Source of the DNA: Levilactobacillus bambusae
GTDB lineage: Bacteria; Bacillota; Bacilli; Lactobacillales; Lactobacillaceae
DNA: 44,319 bases
Assembly: GCF_003124125.1 (NCBI RefSeq)
Contig: NZ_QCXQ01000005.1
Coordinates: 1-44,319, forward strand
Direction: 5' to 3'
Numbering within the stretch: the first letter of the stretch is position 1; each line of letters starts with the position of its first letter. This document shows positions 7,682-14,543 of this stretch, one piece after another. The notes under the pieces were generated by a model, which ran no database searches, was not told where the DNA came from, and saw only the letters and a list, made by a program, of their open reading frames with translations. The position numbers and the translations under genes were made by a program.

Positions 7682-8050
7682 CTAACCATTAACGGGTTGT
7701 AACTGAGAGATCTGATTAATCAGGGTAAGCAGCTGGTTCTTAGCCTGTTCGTATTCCGGAATCTGGTTGCCGAACTGTTCGTTGAAGCCGTCTAATCCAC
7801 CAGTTGCGTACGCATTTTCATATTGGTAGACGGCTTCGTAGGCGGCAGAGAACTGGACCAATAGTGAATGGTTTTGGTCACCTGTCATTTGTAAGGCCAT
7901 CTCAATGGTTCTAAAGTCAGTGTAAGCAAGTTCGAAGTGGATTGGAAATGCCCGGGTAAAAGGCTCCTGATTTTGAATAATTTTATAGTGATTTTCGGTA
8001 GTGGAACTCAAATTTTTGATGGATCCTTTAACATCTAACATGGTCATCAT
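7682..8050 (-). CDS. Small soluble protein of unknown function
   Basis: A 122-aa protein, predicted largely helical, with no signal peptide or membrane segment. The start has a strong TTAGGAGG site 6 bases before the first ATG; a second ATG follows at once. The sequence is rich in Gln, Asn and aromatic residues (for example EAVYQYENAYATGGLDGFN). I recognise no family. It precedes the TMEM175-like channel gene by 23 bases, suggesting an operon, but no functional link can be claimed. A TATAAT hexamer on the minus strand about 45 bases upstream could be its -10. Confidence 0.7.
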   Translation of the reverse strand: MMTMLDVKGSIKNLSSTTENHYKIIQNQEPFTRAFPIHFELAYTDFRTIEMALQMTGDQNHSLLVQFSAAYEAVYQYENAYATGGLDGFNEQFGNQIPEYEQAKNQLLTLINQISQLQPVNG

Positions 8051-8147
8051 ACTGGCCCTCCTAATTTTTAAGTTGGTAGTTTATTGATTATTATAGAAGG
8101 CTTTTTGTGAAAGAAAAGTATTTAGGCTTCGTTGCTAAATAGATTAT

Positions 8148-8186
8148 AAAAATCTCCTATGATTAAGTCAATCACGGGAGATTTTT
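8148..8186. terminator. Terminator-like hairpin between two divergent genes
   Basis: AAAATCTCC pairs with GGAGATTTT around an imperfect inner stem, with T/A runs on both sides. It lies upstream of both flanking genes, so it ends neither; see findings. Confidence 0.5.
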
Positions 8187-8242
8187 CGGATTATTAAGTA
8201 TGATAGACGAACAGAGTGCTTAATGAAGATGGGGGTGTTCGT

Positions 8243-8917
8243 GTGAAAGGATTCAAAACGCTGATGACGCTAGCCATACTCGTTGGTGGCGGCTGGTGGG
8301 TGAAGACTAACCCGCAGGTAGTCGCTAACGCCTTCAATGAGCTGACGGCCCAATTCAGTCAGATCGAGCAGTCAACGAATTCCAAGGTGGCAACGAAATC
8401 CAAGACGAAAACGACGCAGAAGAAGGAACATAGCGGATCAGAGACACCGATTGAACCGATCGTCCAAGACGTTAAGTTGAGTTCGCACTACCGGTATCGG
8501 TTTGATAAGAACGTTCCGGCGGCTGCTCGGCGTGTTTTTCTGGATGCAGTGGCGGTCTATAACCGGACTAAAATTGTGCAAATTACACCGGATGGGAACG
8601 CTAAAAATCAGATTACGTTTGCGATGTACCATAAGCAGATGAGTCAGAATACGAGCAATATTGAGCTAGGGGTTGGGGGTCCGCAGATTACGACAACGAC
8701 CAGTGTGACGGGCACCACAAGTGTCAATCATCCGACGGCCAAGCTGAACGGGGACTATGCCGATGCCTTTAGCGACTCTGTGGCAATTCATGAGTTGGGA
8801 CACGCCCTCGGCTTAGACCATAGCGACAGTCCGATGTCAGTCATGTATCCTGAAAATCAAGGTCGGACCACGTTATCCGAAGCGGATATTGCTAGCTTGA
8901 GAGAAATTTATGGGTAA
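8243..8917 (+). CDS. Matrixin-like secreted or membrane-anchored zinc metalloprotease
   Basis: A 224-aa protein. Residues ~5-22 form a single hydrophobic signal/anchor segment, followed by a Ser/Thr/Lys linker (to ~residue 75) and a catalytic domain. Residues ~183-193 read HELGHALGLDH, the zinc-binding HExxHxxGxxH motif of metzincins. SPMSVMYP after it supplies the Met-turn, as in peptidase family M10 (matrixin). It should act outside the membrane. GTG 8243 is preferred because GGGGGTG lies 6 bases upstream and it places the hydrophobic segment at the N-terminus. A GTG at 8216 would add nine residues without a ribosome site. There is no pro-domain cysteine switch. The substrate is unknown. 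Confidence 0.85.
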   Translation: MKGFKTLMTLAILVGGGWWVKTNPQVVANAFNELTAQFSQIEQSTNSKVATKSKTKTTQKKEHSGSETPIEPIVQDVKLSSHYRYRFDKNVPAAARRVFLDAVAVYNRTKIVQITPDGNAKNQITFAMYHKQMSQNTSNIELGVGGPQITTTTSVTGTTSVNHPTAKLNGDYADAFSDSVAIHELGHALGLDHSDSPMSVMYPENQGRTTLSEADIASLREIYG

Positions 8918-8945
8918 CGTTCAATATTGTAAAGCAAGCTGATGA

Positions 8946-9923
8946 TCACGCATTAAGGTTCAAATAAGCCGGGGCGTTTTCCACCGGATAAAAGACGGGA
9001 TTGGTCCAGTGCAACATTGCATCGGTTAACTGCAGCCGAACGGGTGATAAACGGTGGTAAGGTTCAAAGTAGTAGGTCCGGGATTCGCAGCAGGTCGCCG
9101 CGCGATAAACGGAATAGGTTCGGCGGTGGCTGAGGCTCTTTGGAACGGTCACGGAATCGAGCAGCCGCCACGCACTAACTAGTGCTTCTTGTTCGTTCGT
9201 CGGCTGGTCAGCCCGTTCCTTATTATAGGCGGCCCGGATAAACCGGGCACCAACGGTATAGCCTCCGCTGGGAACGGGCCCAGCGAACTGTCGGGTGGTG
9301 ACGTACGGCGTATTTAAGGGTACCGTTTGGTGAATAAAATCCGGCGTGAACGTCACGTACTTTGCTAGTTGAACCAGTTGGTGATCATAATCCCGTGAAT
9401 TGGTGACCACGCCAAGCGGGTTTTCTCGAATGACCATGGGTGATTCAGTTGGTTCAATCACGACACACCGTCCCGTTCGATCAACGGCCGCAAAGTGCAG
9501 TTCGGGATGACCGTAATCAGTCAAAGCGTGGGTCGAGGCCATGAGTTCAATCTCGGTAATGTGGTCCTCAATATCTGCGACGCTGCGATAGTGGCCTAAC
9601 ATCCAAAATGAAAATTCGAACGGAGCAAGGTGAATTTTACCTGGAGTTGGATCGTCAATACGGCGGGTGCCGTTCGAAAATGTAAGCTTTTGAACGCTTA
9701 GCCCCCATTCGTTGACGCCATCGGATAAATCAATTTCGTCATCGTGGGCCCGGCCACCACCAATAATGGCATAGGGGTTTGCGTGTTGAACGTGATCAAA
9801 AAGGCTGCGCCACTGATAATTCCGGGGGACAAAGATGGGCTGGCTCCGCATTTCGTCCCAATCCATGGTTCGCGCAAAGGTATGGGTCAAATCCTGGGCA
9901 ATTTGTAAGATACTGGTACACAT
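8946..9923 (-). CDS. Choloylglycine hydrolase / penicillin V acylase family enzyme (linear amide C-N hydrolase)
   Basis: A 325-aa cytoplasmic Ntn hydrolase. The chosen start gives MCTS at the N-terminus, so Cys2 becomes the N-terminal nucleophile after Met removal. AGGAG lies 9 bases before this ATG, whereas the upstream in-frame ATG (9932) abuts that site. Other family landmarks are FARTMDW (Arg and Asp of the active site), VVTNSRDY (Asn) and GGYTVGARFIRAAY (Arg). Members cleave conjugated bile salts or penicillin V. The loops differ enough from classic bile salt hydrolases that the substrate cannot be assigned. It converges on the matrixin gene with only 28 bases between them. Confidence 0.85.
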   Translation of the reverse strand: MCTSILQIAQDLTHTFARTMDWDEMRSQPIFVPRNYQWRSLFDHVQHANPYAIIGGGRAHDDEIDLSDGVNEWGLSVQKLTFSNGTRRIDDPTPGKIHLAPFEFSFWMLGHYRSVADIEDHITEIELMASTHALTDYGHPELHFAAVDRTGRCVVIEPTESPMVIRENPLGVVTNSRDYDHQLVQLAKYVTFTPDFIHQTVPLNTPYVTTRQFAGPVPSGGYTVGARFIRAAYNKERADQPTNEQEALVSAWRLLDSVTVPKSLSHRRTYSVYRAATCCESRTYYFEPYHRLSPVRLQLTDAMLHWTNPVFYPVENAPAYLNLNA

Positions 9924-9970
9924 AACAGCCATCTCCTAGATTATTGTTATCGGTCTATTTAGATACCCTA

Positions 9971-9999
9971 AGGATAAGGGAAACGAATAATATTGTAAA
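9971..9999 (-). promoter_or_regulatory. Probable promoter of the choloylglycine hydrolase family gene
   Basis: On the minus strand TTTACA (9994-9999) and TATCCT (9971-9976) are separated by 17 bases, about 50 bases before the start codon. Confidence 0.55.
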
Positions 10000-10042
10000 C
10001 TTGATAAAGAAACCAAACTTTAAATAATCAACGGTATAAATT

Positions 10043-10097
10043 AGAGCCTAACTAAAATCCCGGATTTTGACGAAAAATCCGGGGTCAGTTAGGCTCT
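10043..10097. other. Large two-part hairpin in a gene-free stretch
   Basis: An outer 11-bp perfect stem (10043-10053 with 10087-10097) encloses a 10-bp inner stem (10059-10068 with 10074-10083). Only weak T runs flank it. It sits in the ~600-base space between two divergent genes. The rest of that space holds AT-rich sequence, two similar dyads and a promoter, and no convincing ORF. Confidence 0.6.
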
Positions 10098-10231
10098 GTT
10101 TGTGCATATAATCGCATATTATTACATGCTAATGAATATCATTGAATGTTGATGAAAAATACCGATTAACGCTGTCGTGTCAGTACATTAAGCCGATTTT
10201 TAAAACGGGGTGATTTTCCAAGTTTGTCCTT

Positions 10232-10245
10232 ATTTTACATAAAAT
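10232..10245. promoter_or_regulatory. Operator-like dyad, copy 1
   Basis: ATTTTA-CA-TAAAAT is a perfect 6-2-6 dyad upstream of the predicted promoter for the AP2-type gene. Nearly the same element recurs at 10420-10433. Confidence 0.4.
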
Positions 10246-10364
10246 CATGCCATTTTCGATAATTTTTTCGTTAATGAGGATTTTTTTCACATACGAGCCC
10301 ATATAAATGACCCAATATGGTTAAATTATGTTCGACAATATTGTTATTGGGGTTCATTATTTAC

Positions 10365-10392
10365 TTGTTTTTATGGCGTTAAGAGATATACT
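10365..10392 (+). promoter_or_regulatory. Probable promoter of the AP2-type gene
   Basis: TTGTTT (10365-10370) and TATACT (10387-10392) are separated by 16 bases. This leaves a 5' leader of about 150 bases before the start codon at 10548. Confidence 0.6.
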
Positions 10393-10419
10393 TAATATAA
10401 ATAGTCTTGGAGCGTCCAC

Positions 10420-10433
10420 ATTTTATGTAAAAA
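10420..10433. promoter_or_regulatory. Operator-like dyad, copy 2
   Basis: ATTTTA-TG-TAAAAA matches the dyad at 10232 and falls about 20 bases after the predicted transcription start of the AP2-type gene. Confidence 0.4.
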
Positions 10434-10547
10434 AGTGCCATTCCGGTATTTAGTGTTAATAACCCACTAAATTAGGTCAATCCTTTTTTGCATAGTATAA
10501 ATCTTAAAATGCTGACGCTCAATTTTTTGCAAAAGAGGGAGACCACC

Positions 10548-11009
10548 ATGTCACGATTAATTGATTTAAAAGGTCAGCGATTTGGGCGATTAGTTGCACT
10601 GGAAATTGCCGGTCAAAAAGGGAACGGCAATAAGCTTTGGTTATGCCAGTGCGACTGCGGCAATACCTGCATTAAGGACGGATATAATTTACGTCACGGG
10701 ATAACCAAGAGTTGCGGCTGCTTAGTCAAGGACGTTGCCCGTGAAAAATTCTACCAGCAGGAGGAAACCCGCCAGCGTATGGGGAACGTTGAACAATTGG
10801 CCTCCGCTTGGCATGTTACTTATATGGATAAGGTCCGGTCGACCAATCAGAGCGGTACAACTGGGGTGAGCTATGATTCAATGCGTGACCGTTGGGTGGC
10901 CCGGTTATACTACAACCACCGGTACGTCTTAAACCGAACGTTTAAGACCAAGGAGGAAGCCGTTGAAGCTCGGGTGGAAGCGGAACGACAATATTTAAAA
11001 GTTAATTAG
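10548..11009 (+). CDS. AP2/HNH-associated-type DNA-binding protein (orphan)
   Basis: A 153-aa protein; ATG 10548 has GAGGGAG just upstream, unlike the earlier in-frame ATG at 10488. Residues ~20-60 (WLCQCDCGN...LRHGITKSCGCL) contain paired cysteines like those of phage and homing-endonuclease-associated zinc-binding modules. The C-terminal part (SGTTGVSYDSMRDRWVARLY... FKTKEEAVEAR) is an AP2-type domain as found next to HNH nucleases. No HNH catalytic motif is present, so it is either a DNA-binding protein or a remnant of a homing endonuclease. It stands alone with its own promoter and terminator. AT-rich flanks suggest it arrived by transfer. Confidence 0.75.
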   Translation: MSRLIDLKGQRFGRLVALEIAGQKGNGNKLWLCQCDCGNTCIKDGYNLRHGITKSCGCLVKDVAREKFYQQEETRQRMGNVEQLASAWHVTYMDKVRSTNQSGTTGVSYDSMRDRWVARLYYNHRYVLNRTFKTKEEAVEARVEAERQYLKVN

Positions 11010-11015
11010 ACGATT

Positions 11016-11060
11016 AACAGGTAAGCGCGGGCTGTCGGTGGCTCAAACTTACCTGTTTTC
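11016..11060 (+). terminator. Terminator after the AP2-type gene
   Basis: A 10-bp perfect stem (11016-11025 with 11048-11057) has a 22-base loop and a short T run; the loop is longer than usual. Confidence 0.6.
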
Positions 11061-11106
11061 ATTAATAAAATCATCGAATTTTGGCCAAAGCGGCGGTGTT
11101 ATTCGA

Positions 11107-11112
11107 TATACT
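11107..11112 (+). promoter_or_regulatory. Probable -10 element of the lipoprotein gene
   Basis: TATACT lies 30 bases before the start codon. The nearest -35-like hexamer (TTGGCC, 11081) is 20 bases away, so the upstream half is uncertain. Confidence 0.4.
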
Positions 11113-11142
11113 AGAGGAGGAAGATACGATATCGGGTAAGGG

Positions 11143-11895
11143 ATGAGGAAAATGAGAAGATTACTAGGTGTTAACTTGATTTTGCTTATGGCGGTGATGC
11201 TATCTGGATGCGGCAATGAGACGGCAGATGATGGTCAGGCTAAGGATGAAAAAATTAGTAGTTTGCAGCGGGCAAATAGCCAGCTAAGGGCGCAATCCGG
11301 AACTGAATCCACTGAAAATGGAACGGATTCAACGGCTGCTGTCAACGCATCAAGTAGTCCAACCACTCCGGTGCAGCTTAGCGAGGGTCAAATGACAGCT
11401 GTTAATAACGCCTTCTACAGTTGGGCAGCTGGCCGCGCCGAGGTTGGAAACATGGCGGTAACCGACTGGACATTTGAACATGGCGCTGGTGGTCGCGGTG
11501 ACTGGTACGCGGACACACCGGATGGAAAAGCCATCATGCAGGATGAAGGGCATCCGGGTAAAACGGCGTACCCGATTCAGGCTATTGGTGGCGTCACCTT
11601 TTTTACAGCGAAGGATGGTTCGGTAGGCAAGCAGGACATGAAAGATGTGAGCACTACCGCCGGTTATTCCACGGTCGCAAGGGAGGACAAACCAGTTACG
11701 AAGTACCTCTTAGGAAACAATGGGGTCGTCTACGAATTAAAGGGAACTCCTAAAACAGTGGGACTAACGACGGGCTATGGCGAAGCTGGCGATGATGGCA
11801 CCTTTGGAGCATACGAGCCTCAGAAAAAGTTCATTGTCTCACAGGATACAGCCGCACAGACGGAGTTAAACCAACTATTGGACTCCTATCGCTAA
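11143..11895 (+). CDS. Lipoprotein resembling the DUF4767 family
   Basis: A 250-aa lipoprotein. Residues 1-23 are a type II signal peptide with the lipobox LSGC, so Cys is lipidated and the protein is tethered outside the membrane. A Ser/Thr/Gln-rich linker with a short coiled-coil-like stretch (DEKISSLQRANSQLRAQ) follows, then a globular domain from about residue 80. Motifs there (DWYADTPDG, AIGGVTFF, KYLLGNNGVVYELKG) resemble DUF4767 lipoproteins of lactobacilli. The function of that family is unknown to me. The start is uncertain: ATG 11143 and ATG 11152 both precede an intact signal peptide, and 11152 is better placed behind AAGGG. It is a single-gene unit ending at a strong terminator. 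Confidence 0.75.
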   Translation: MRKMRRLLGVNLILLMAVMLSGCGNETADDGQAKDEKISSLQRANSQLRAQSGTESTENGTDSTAAVNASSSPTTPVQLSEGQMTAVNNAFYSWAAGRAEVGNMAVTDWTFEHGAGGRGDWYADTPDGKAIMQDEGHPGKTAYPIQAIGGVTFFTAKDGSVGKQDMKDVSTTAGYSTVAREDKPVTKYLLGNNGVVYELKGTPKTVGLTTGYGEAGDDGTFGAYEPQKKFIVSQDTAAQTELNQLLDSYR

Positions 11896-11927
11896 TTGGC
11901 GGGTGGTTTTCAGACATCTTTCTACAT

Positions 11928-11975
11928 AAAAACAGCGGCAGCATGACTAATTTCTGGCATGCTGCCGCTGTTTTT
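11928..11975. terminator. Bidirectional intrinsic terminator
   Basis: A 17-bp perfect stem (11928-11944 with 11959-11975) has A and T tracts at its ends. It serves the lipoprotein gene and the converging efflux gene. Confidence 0.92.
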
Positions 11976-12016
11976 GTTTCGTAACGTAACGTTAAAATGT
12001 TATGAGATCGGTTGAC

Positions 12017-13564
12017 CTAGTTGCTTGGCTTTGACCGCATTAGGAACATTGCGGCCGCTGCGCCGATTAAAATGAGGACCATTGCCGTATAGGAAGCGGC
12101 AGTTAAGCCGTGATCGTATGCGTTGATGACAGCCGTTTGAATGCTTTTGGCGAACGGCGTTGCATTTACCCGGTGGCTAAATGCGATGGCATGACCCGAG
12201 AAGGGACCGGCCTCCAAGAGGGCCTTGTGCAGCCCATCTGCCATCTGGGCTGGTAGATGAAGCCCGTTAAAGGACTTGGTAATGTGGGCTTCGTACACCT
12301 TCGTTTGACTGAGCCCAATCACAACGACCCCAAAGGTTACCCCGAATTGCCGAAAAACATTGACGATTCCGGAAGCCATTCCCATCTGTTGCTGACTAAT
12401 TCCCTCTAAGGCTGCGGCGTTCAAGGTGGGGTTAATCGTGGCGTTCCCGATCCCCATTAAAATAAGGGCCGGGAGAATTGAGATGAAGGTGGCAGTGGGA
12501 CTAATGGCCTGGTTAAAGACGAGTTGGGCGATGGCGAGGAGGAGCAAGGCACCTGTGGCAATCCACTTCTTTGAGAAACGGTTGCCCAAAATGCCAATGA
12601 AGGGCCCCAAGAAGAGGGACCAAACGGACATGGAGAGCTGCCGAAGCCCAGTCCCAAGGGCGGAGTACCCCATGTAGTTCTGCATGAGACTGGTCAGGTA
12701 GACGTTAAAGGCGAAGACTCCCGCGCCTAAGCCAAAGGCGGCCAGGACGGAGCCTAAGAAGCCGAGGTCGGTGAGCATTCTCATGTCCATCATAGGTTGG
12801 GCGAGGTGGGTTTCCACGATCACAAAGGCGACTAAGAGTCCTACCGCTAGCGCCAACCAACCGCCAACTTGCCAACTAAGCCAGGCGAGGTCGGGATTGG
12901 TCTCCTTCTGGATCAGTCCGTAAATTAAGGCGAATAAACCGCCGGCGGATAACAGCATCCCAACGAAGTCGATCTTATCGTTCTGACCGTCATGGGGCAG
13001 TTCTTTCACCGTCGTCAGGGTTAAAATCACCGCAATGATCCCCAGCGGAACATTCACAAAGAAGATGGCGGGCCAGTTAAAGTATTCCACGAGGTAACCG
13101 CCAACGAGGGGGCCGGCAGCCACGGAAAGGCCGATAACGGAACTGAGAATTCCAATGGCTAAGCCCCGTTCCTTCCCCGTAAAGTTAGTGGCAACGAGGG
13201 CCATGGAGAGGGAGCTGACGCCGGCTCCACCAATCGCTTGCAGGGCCCGGGATAGGTCTAAGAAGACGAGGTTGGGAGCAATCCCGTTCAAGAATGAAGC
13301 GGCGGTAAAGATGATGAGGCTAATGACAAACATGCGTTTTAACCCAAACATGTCTCCTAACTTGGAAACAATCAGCAGGGTCACGGCGAAGGCCAACGTA
13401 TAGGCGTTTAAAACCCATTGGAGCTGATTGAAACTCTCTCCGAAACTGCGCTGCATAGTGGGAAGGGCGACGTTCACAACGGTAACGTCAATCAGCGCCA
13501 TAAATTCGCCCAGTCCTGCGGCGGTTAAGGCGAGCCACCGCTTCATTGATTTTTGTTCTGGCAT
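12017..13564 (-). CDS. DHA2-family MFS drug:proton antiporter (EmrB/QacA type, 14 TM)
   Basis: A 515-aa integral membrane protein, the usual length for 14-helix DHA2 exporters. The N-terminal helix reads DVTVVNVALPTMQRSFG (family motif D1), followed by motif A around SKLGDMFGLKRMF and motif C GPLVGGYL in helix 5. It exports amphiphilic drugs or cationic toxicants using the proton gradient; the exact substrate cannot be read from sequence. Its ATG follows the padR stop codon by 3 bases and its ribosome site lies inside the padR 3' end, so the pair is translationally coupled. Expression should be controlled by the PadR repressor at the palindrome at 14124-14166. Confidence 0.9.
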   Translation of the reverse strand: MPEQKSMKRWLALTAAGLGEFMALIDVTVVNVALPTMQRSFGESFNQLQWVLNAYTLAFAVTLLIVSKLGDMFGLKRMFVISLIIFTAASFLNGIAPNLVFLDLSRALQAIGGAGVSSLSMALVATNFTGKERGLAIGILSSVIGLSVAAGPLVGGYLVEYFNWPAIFFVNVPLGIIAVILTLTTVKELPHDGQNDKIDFVGMLLSAGGLFALIYGLIQKETNPDLAWLSWQVGGWLALAVGLLVAFVIVETHLAQPMMDMRMLTDLGFLGSVLAAFGLGAGVFAFNVYLTSLMQNYMGYSALGTGLRQLSMSVWSLFLGPFIGILGNRFSKKWIATGALLLLAIAQLVFNQAISPTATFISILPALILMGIGNATINPTLNAAALEGISQQQMGMASGIVNVFRQFGVTFGVVVIGLSQTKVYEAHITKSFNGLHLPAQMADGLHKALLEAGPFSGHAIAFSHRVNATPFAKSIQTAVINAYDHGLTAASYTAMVLILIGAAAAMFLMRSKPSN

Positions 13565-13567
13565 AAT

Positions 13568-14110
13568 TTAATGGCTTCCTTTCATAGTAAGCTGGTGAAT
13601 TTGGTTATCAATCCACGTGAGTTTGGTAGTTGCGATATTTAAATAAAGGTCAAAGGAAGTCGCCGTCCAAGCAATTTCATCCGCCGGTTTATTGGGCAGC
13701 TTTAAGACGTGTTCTCTGTGCTCGGCATAGGCGTCGTATTCGGACTGGGTCACCGACCGAAAGTCCTGCAGAATTTGCAGCTGGACTTCGGGATCCACCT
13801 GGCGAAGTTCGGCAATCTTGAACCGGTACGTCTCGTCTCGGCGGGCATTTTCTGGAACGGGTTCCCGCATGAGCGCCTGAAAGTGTTCGGCACCTTGTGG
13901 GGTAATCTGGGCGTTCTTCTTTCCCCGGGTACTTTTGGGGTCCACCTGCCAAGTCAGGTCGCCCTCCTTGCCCAGTCTGACCAGGAGGGGATGCAAAGTC
14001 CCGTTAGAAATCTTTCGGCCGGGACCCAGAATATTATTGAGGATTAACCCTAATTTATACCCCGATTTATTGTTTTCTAGGAGTTCACCAAGAATCACTA
14101 TTTCATACAT
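13568..14110 (-). CDS. PadR-family transcriptional repressor
   Basis: A 180-aa cytoplasmic regulator. Residues ~1-80 form the PadR winged helix (MYEIVILGELLENNKSGYKL, then ISNGTLHPLLVRLGKEGDL and the wing STRGKKNAQITPQG). The rest is a helical dimerisation domain ending near residue 175. The ATG has GGAGGTG 6 bases upstream. It is first in a two-gene operon with the MFS exporter, and its promoter lies inside a long palindrome, the standard arrangement for autoregulation with relief by a toxic ligand. The inducer is unknown. Confidence 0.9.
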   Translation of the reverse strand: MYEIVILGELLENNKSGYKLGLILNNILGPGRKISNGTLHPLLVRLGKEGDLTWQVDPKSTRGKKNAQITPQGAEHFQALMREPVPENARRDETYRFKIAELRQVDPEVQLQILQDFRSVTQSEYDAYAEHREHVLKLPNKPADEIAWTATSFDLYLNIATTKLTWIDNQIHQLTMKGSH

Positions 14111-14123
14111 CAGTCACACCTCC

Positions 14124-14166
14124 ATATATCGAATCGACTTATCCAGTATAAGTCGATTCGATATAT
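14124..14166 (-). promoter_or_regulatory. 19-bp perfect inverted repeat: PadR operator
   Basis: Left arm 14124-14142 and right arm 14148-14166 are perfect reverse complements with a 5-base spacer. The dyad covers the whole core of the padR promoter between the -35 and -10, as expected for a repressor that blocks polymerase. Confidence 0.85.
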
Positions 14167-14172
14167 TGTCAA
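14145..14172 (-). promoter_or_regulatory. padR-MFS promoter
   Basis: On the minus strand TTGACA (14167-14172) and TATACT (14145-14150) are separated by 16 bases and overlap the PadR palindrome. A separate 10-bp hairpin (14171-14180 with 14189-14198) abuts the -35. Confidence 0.85.
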
Positions 14173-14212
14173 CCCAAATCCCTAAAAAGATTTGGGTTTG
14201 CGTGATTGGAGG

Positions 14213-14241
14213 TTGTCCGGGCGGCGTTTCTGTGCTAACCT
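14213..14241 (+). promoter_or_regulatory. Probable promoter of the asnS T-box transcript
   Basis: TTGTCC (14213-14218) and TAACCT (14236-14241) are separated by 17 bases, placing the start site just ahead of the T-box stem I. Confidence 0.45.
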
Positions 14242-14249
14242 TGAAACAA

Positions 14250-14512
14250 CTTAATAGTTAACGACGATAAAAAGGACGAGTACAGCTGGGAATTGCCCGT
14301 AGAGAGCTTAGGATTGGTGGAACCTAGGCGGCAATCCAGCTGGAAAAACACCGTTTTGTTTCTAACTGAAAGCAGTAGGCTTAGACGTTACCGCAACGTT
14401 ACCCGCGGAAAGTATGTTTGTACTTTTAAGCTGGCTTCGTTGAAGCAATTTGGGTGGTACCGCGGAAAGACCTTTCGTCCCTGTATAGGGGATGACGGGT
14501 CTTTTTTGTCGT
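14250..14512 (+). promoter_or_regulatory. T-box riboswitch (tRNA-Asn sensing) controlling asnS
   Basis: The leader has all main T-box parts. Stem I carries an AGTA loop-E segment (~14279), a CAGCTGG/CCAGCTG helix, an AGAGAG bulge and a GGTGGAAC apical region. The canonical T-box sequence TGGGTGGTACCGCGG is at 14451-14465. In the specifier loop the triplet AAC (14347-14349) follows the upper stem, matching asparagine. Uncharged tRNA-Asn should stabilise the antiterminator and allow read-through into asnS. Confidence 0.92.
14466..14507 (+). terminator. T-box regulatory terminator
   Basis: AAAGACC pairs with GGGTCTTT around an inner CGTCCC/GGGGATG helix, followed by TTTTT. It competes with the antiterminator containing the T-box sequence. 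Confidence 0.85.
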
Positions 14513-14543
14513 CTGGTGAAGAATTGAAGGGAGAGTGGATACA

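Noticed and set aside
9932-9932. Upstream ATG as start of the choloylglycine hydrolase family gene
   Set aside because: It would leave no room for the ribosome site and would bury the catalytic N-terminal cysteine behind extra residues.
10232-10433. Mobile element with terminal inverted repeats (13-bp arms 200 bases apart)
   Set aside because: Each arm is itself palindromic, so the pair is better read as two copies of one binding site; no target duplication is seen.
14171-14198. Hairpin AACCCAAATC/GATTTGGGTT as a terminator
   Set aside because: It has no T run and lies between two divergent promoters.
13709-14261. Plus-strand open frames antisense to padR
   Set aside because: No ribosome sites; the minus-strand PadR protein and its promoter explain the region.
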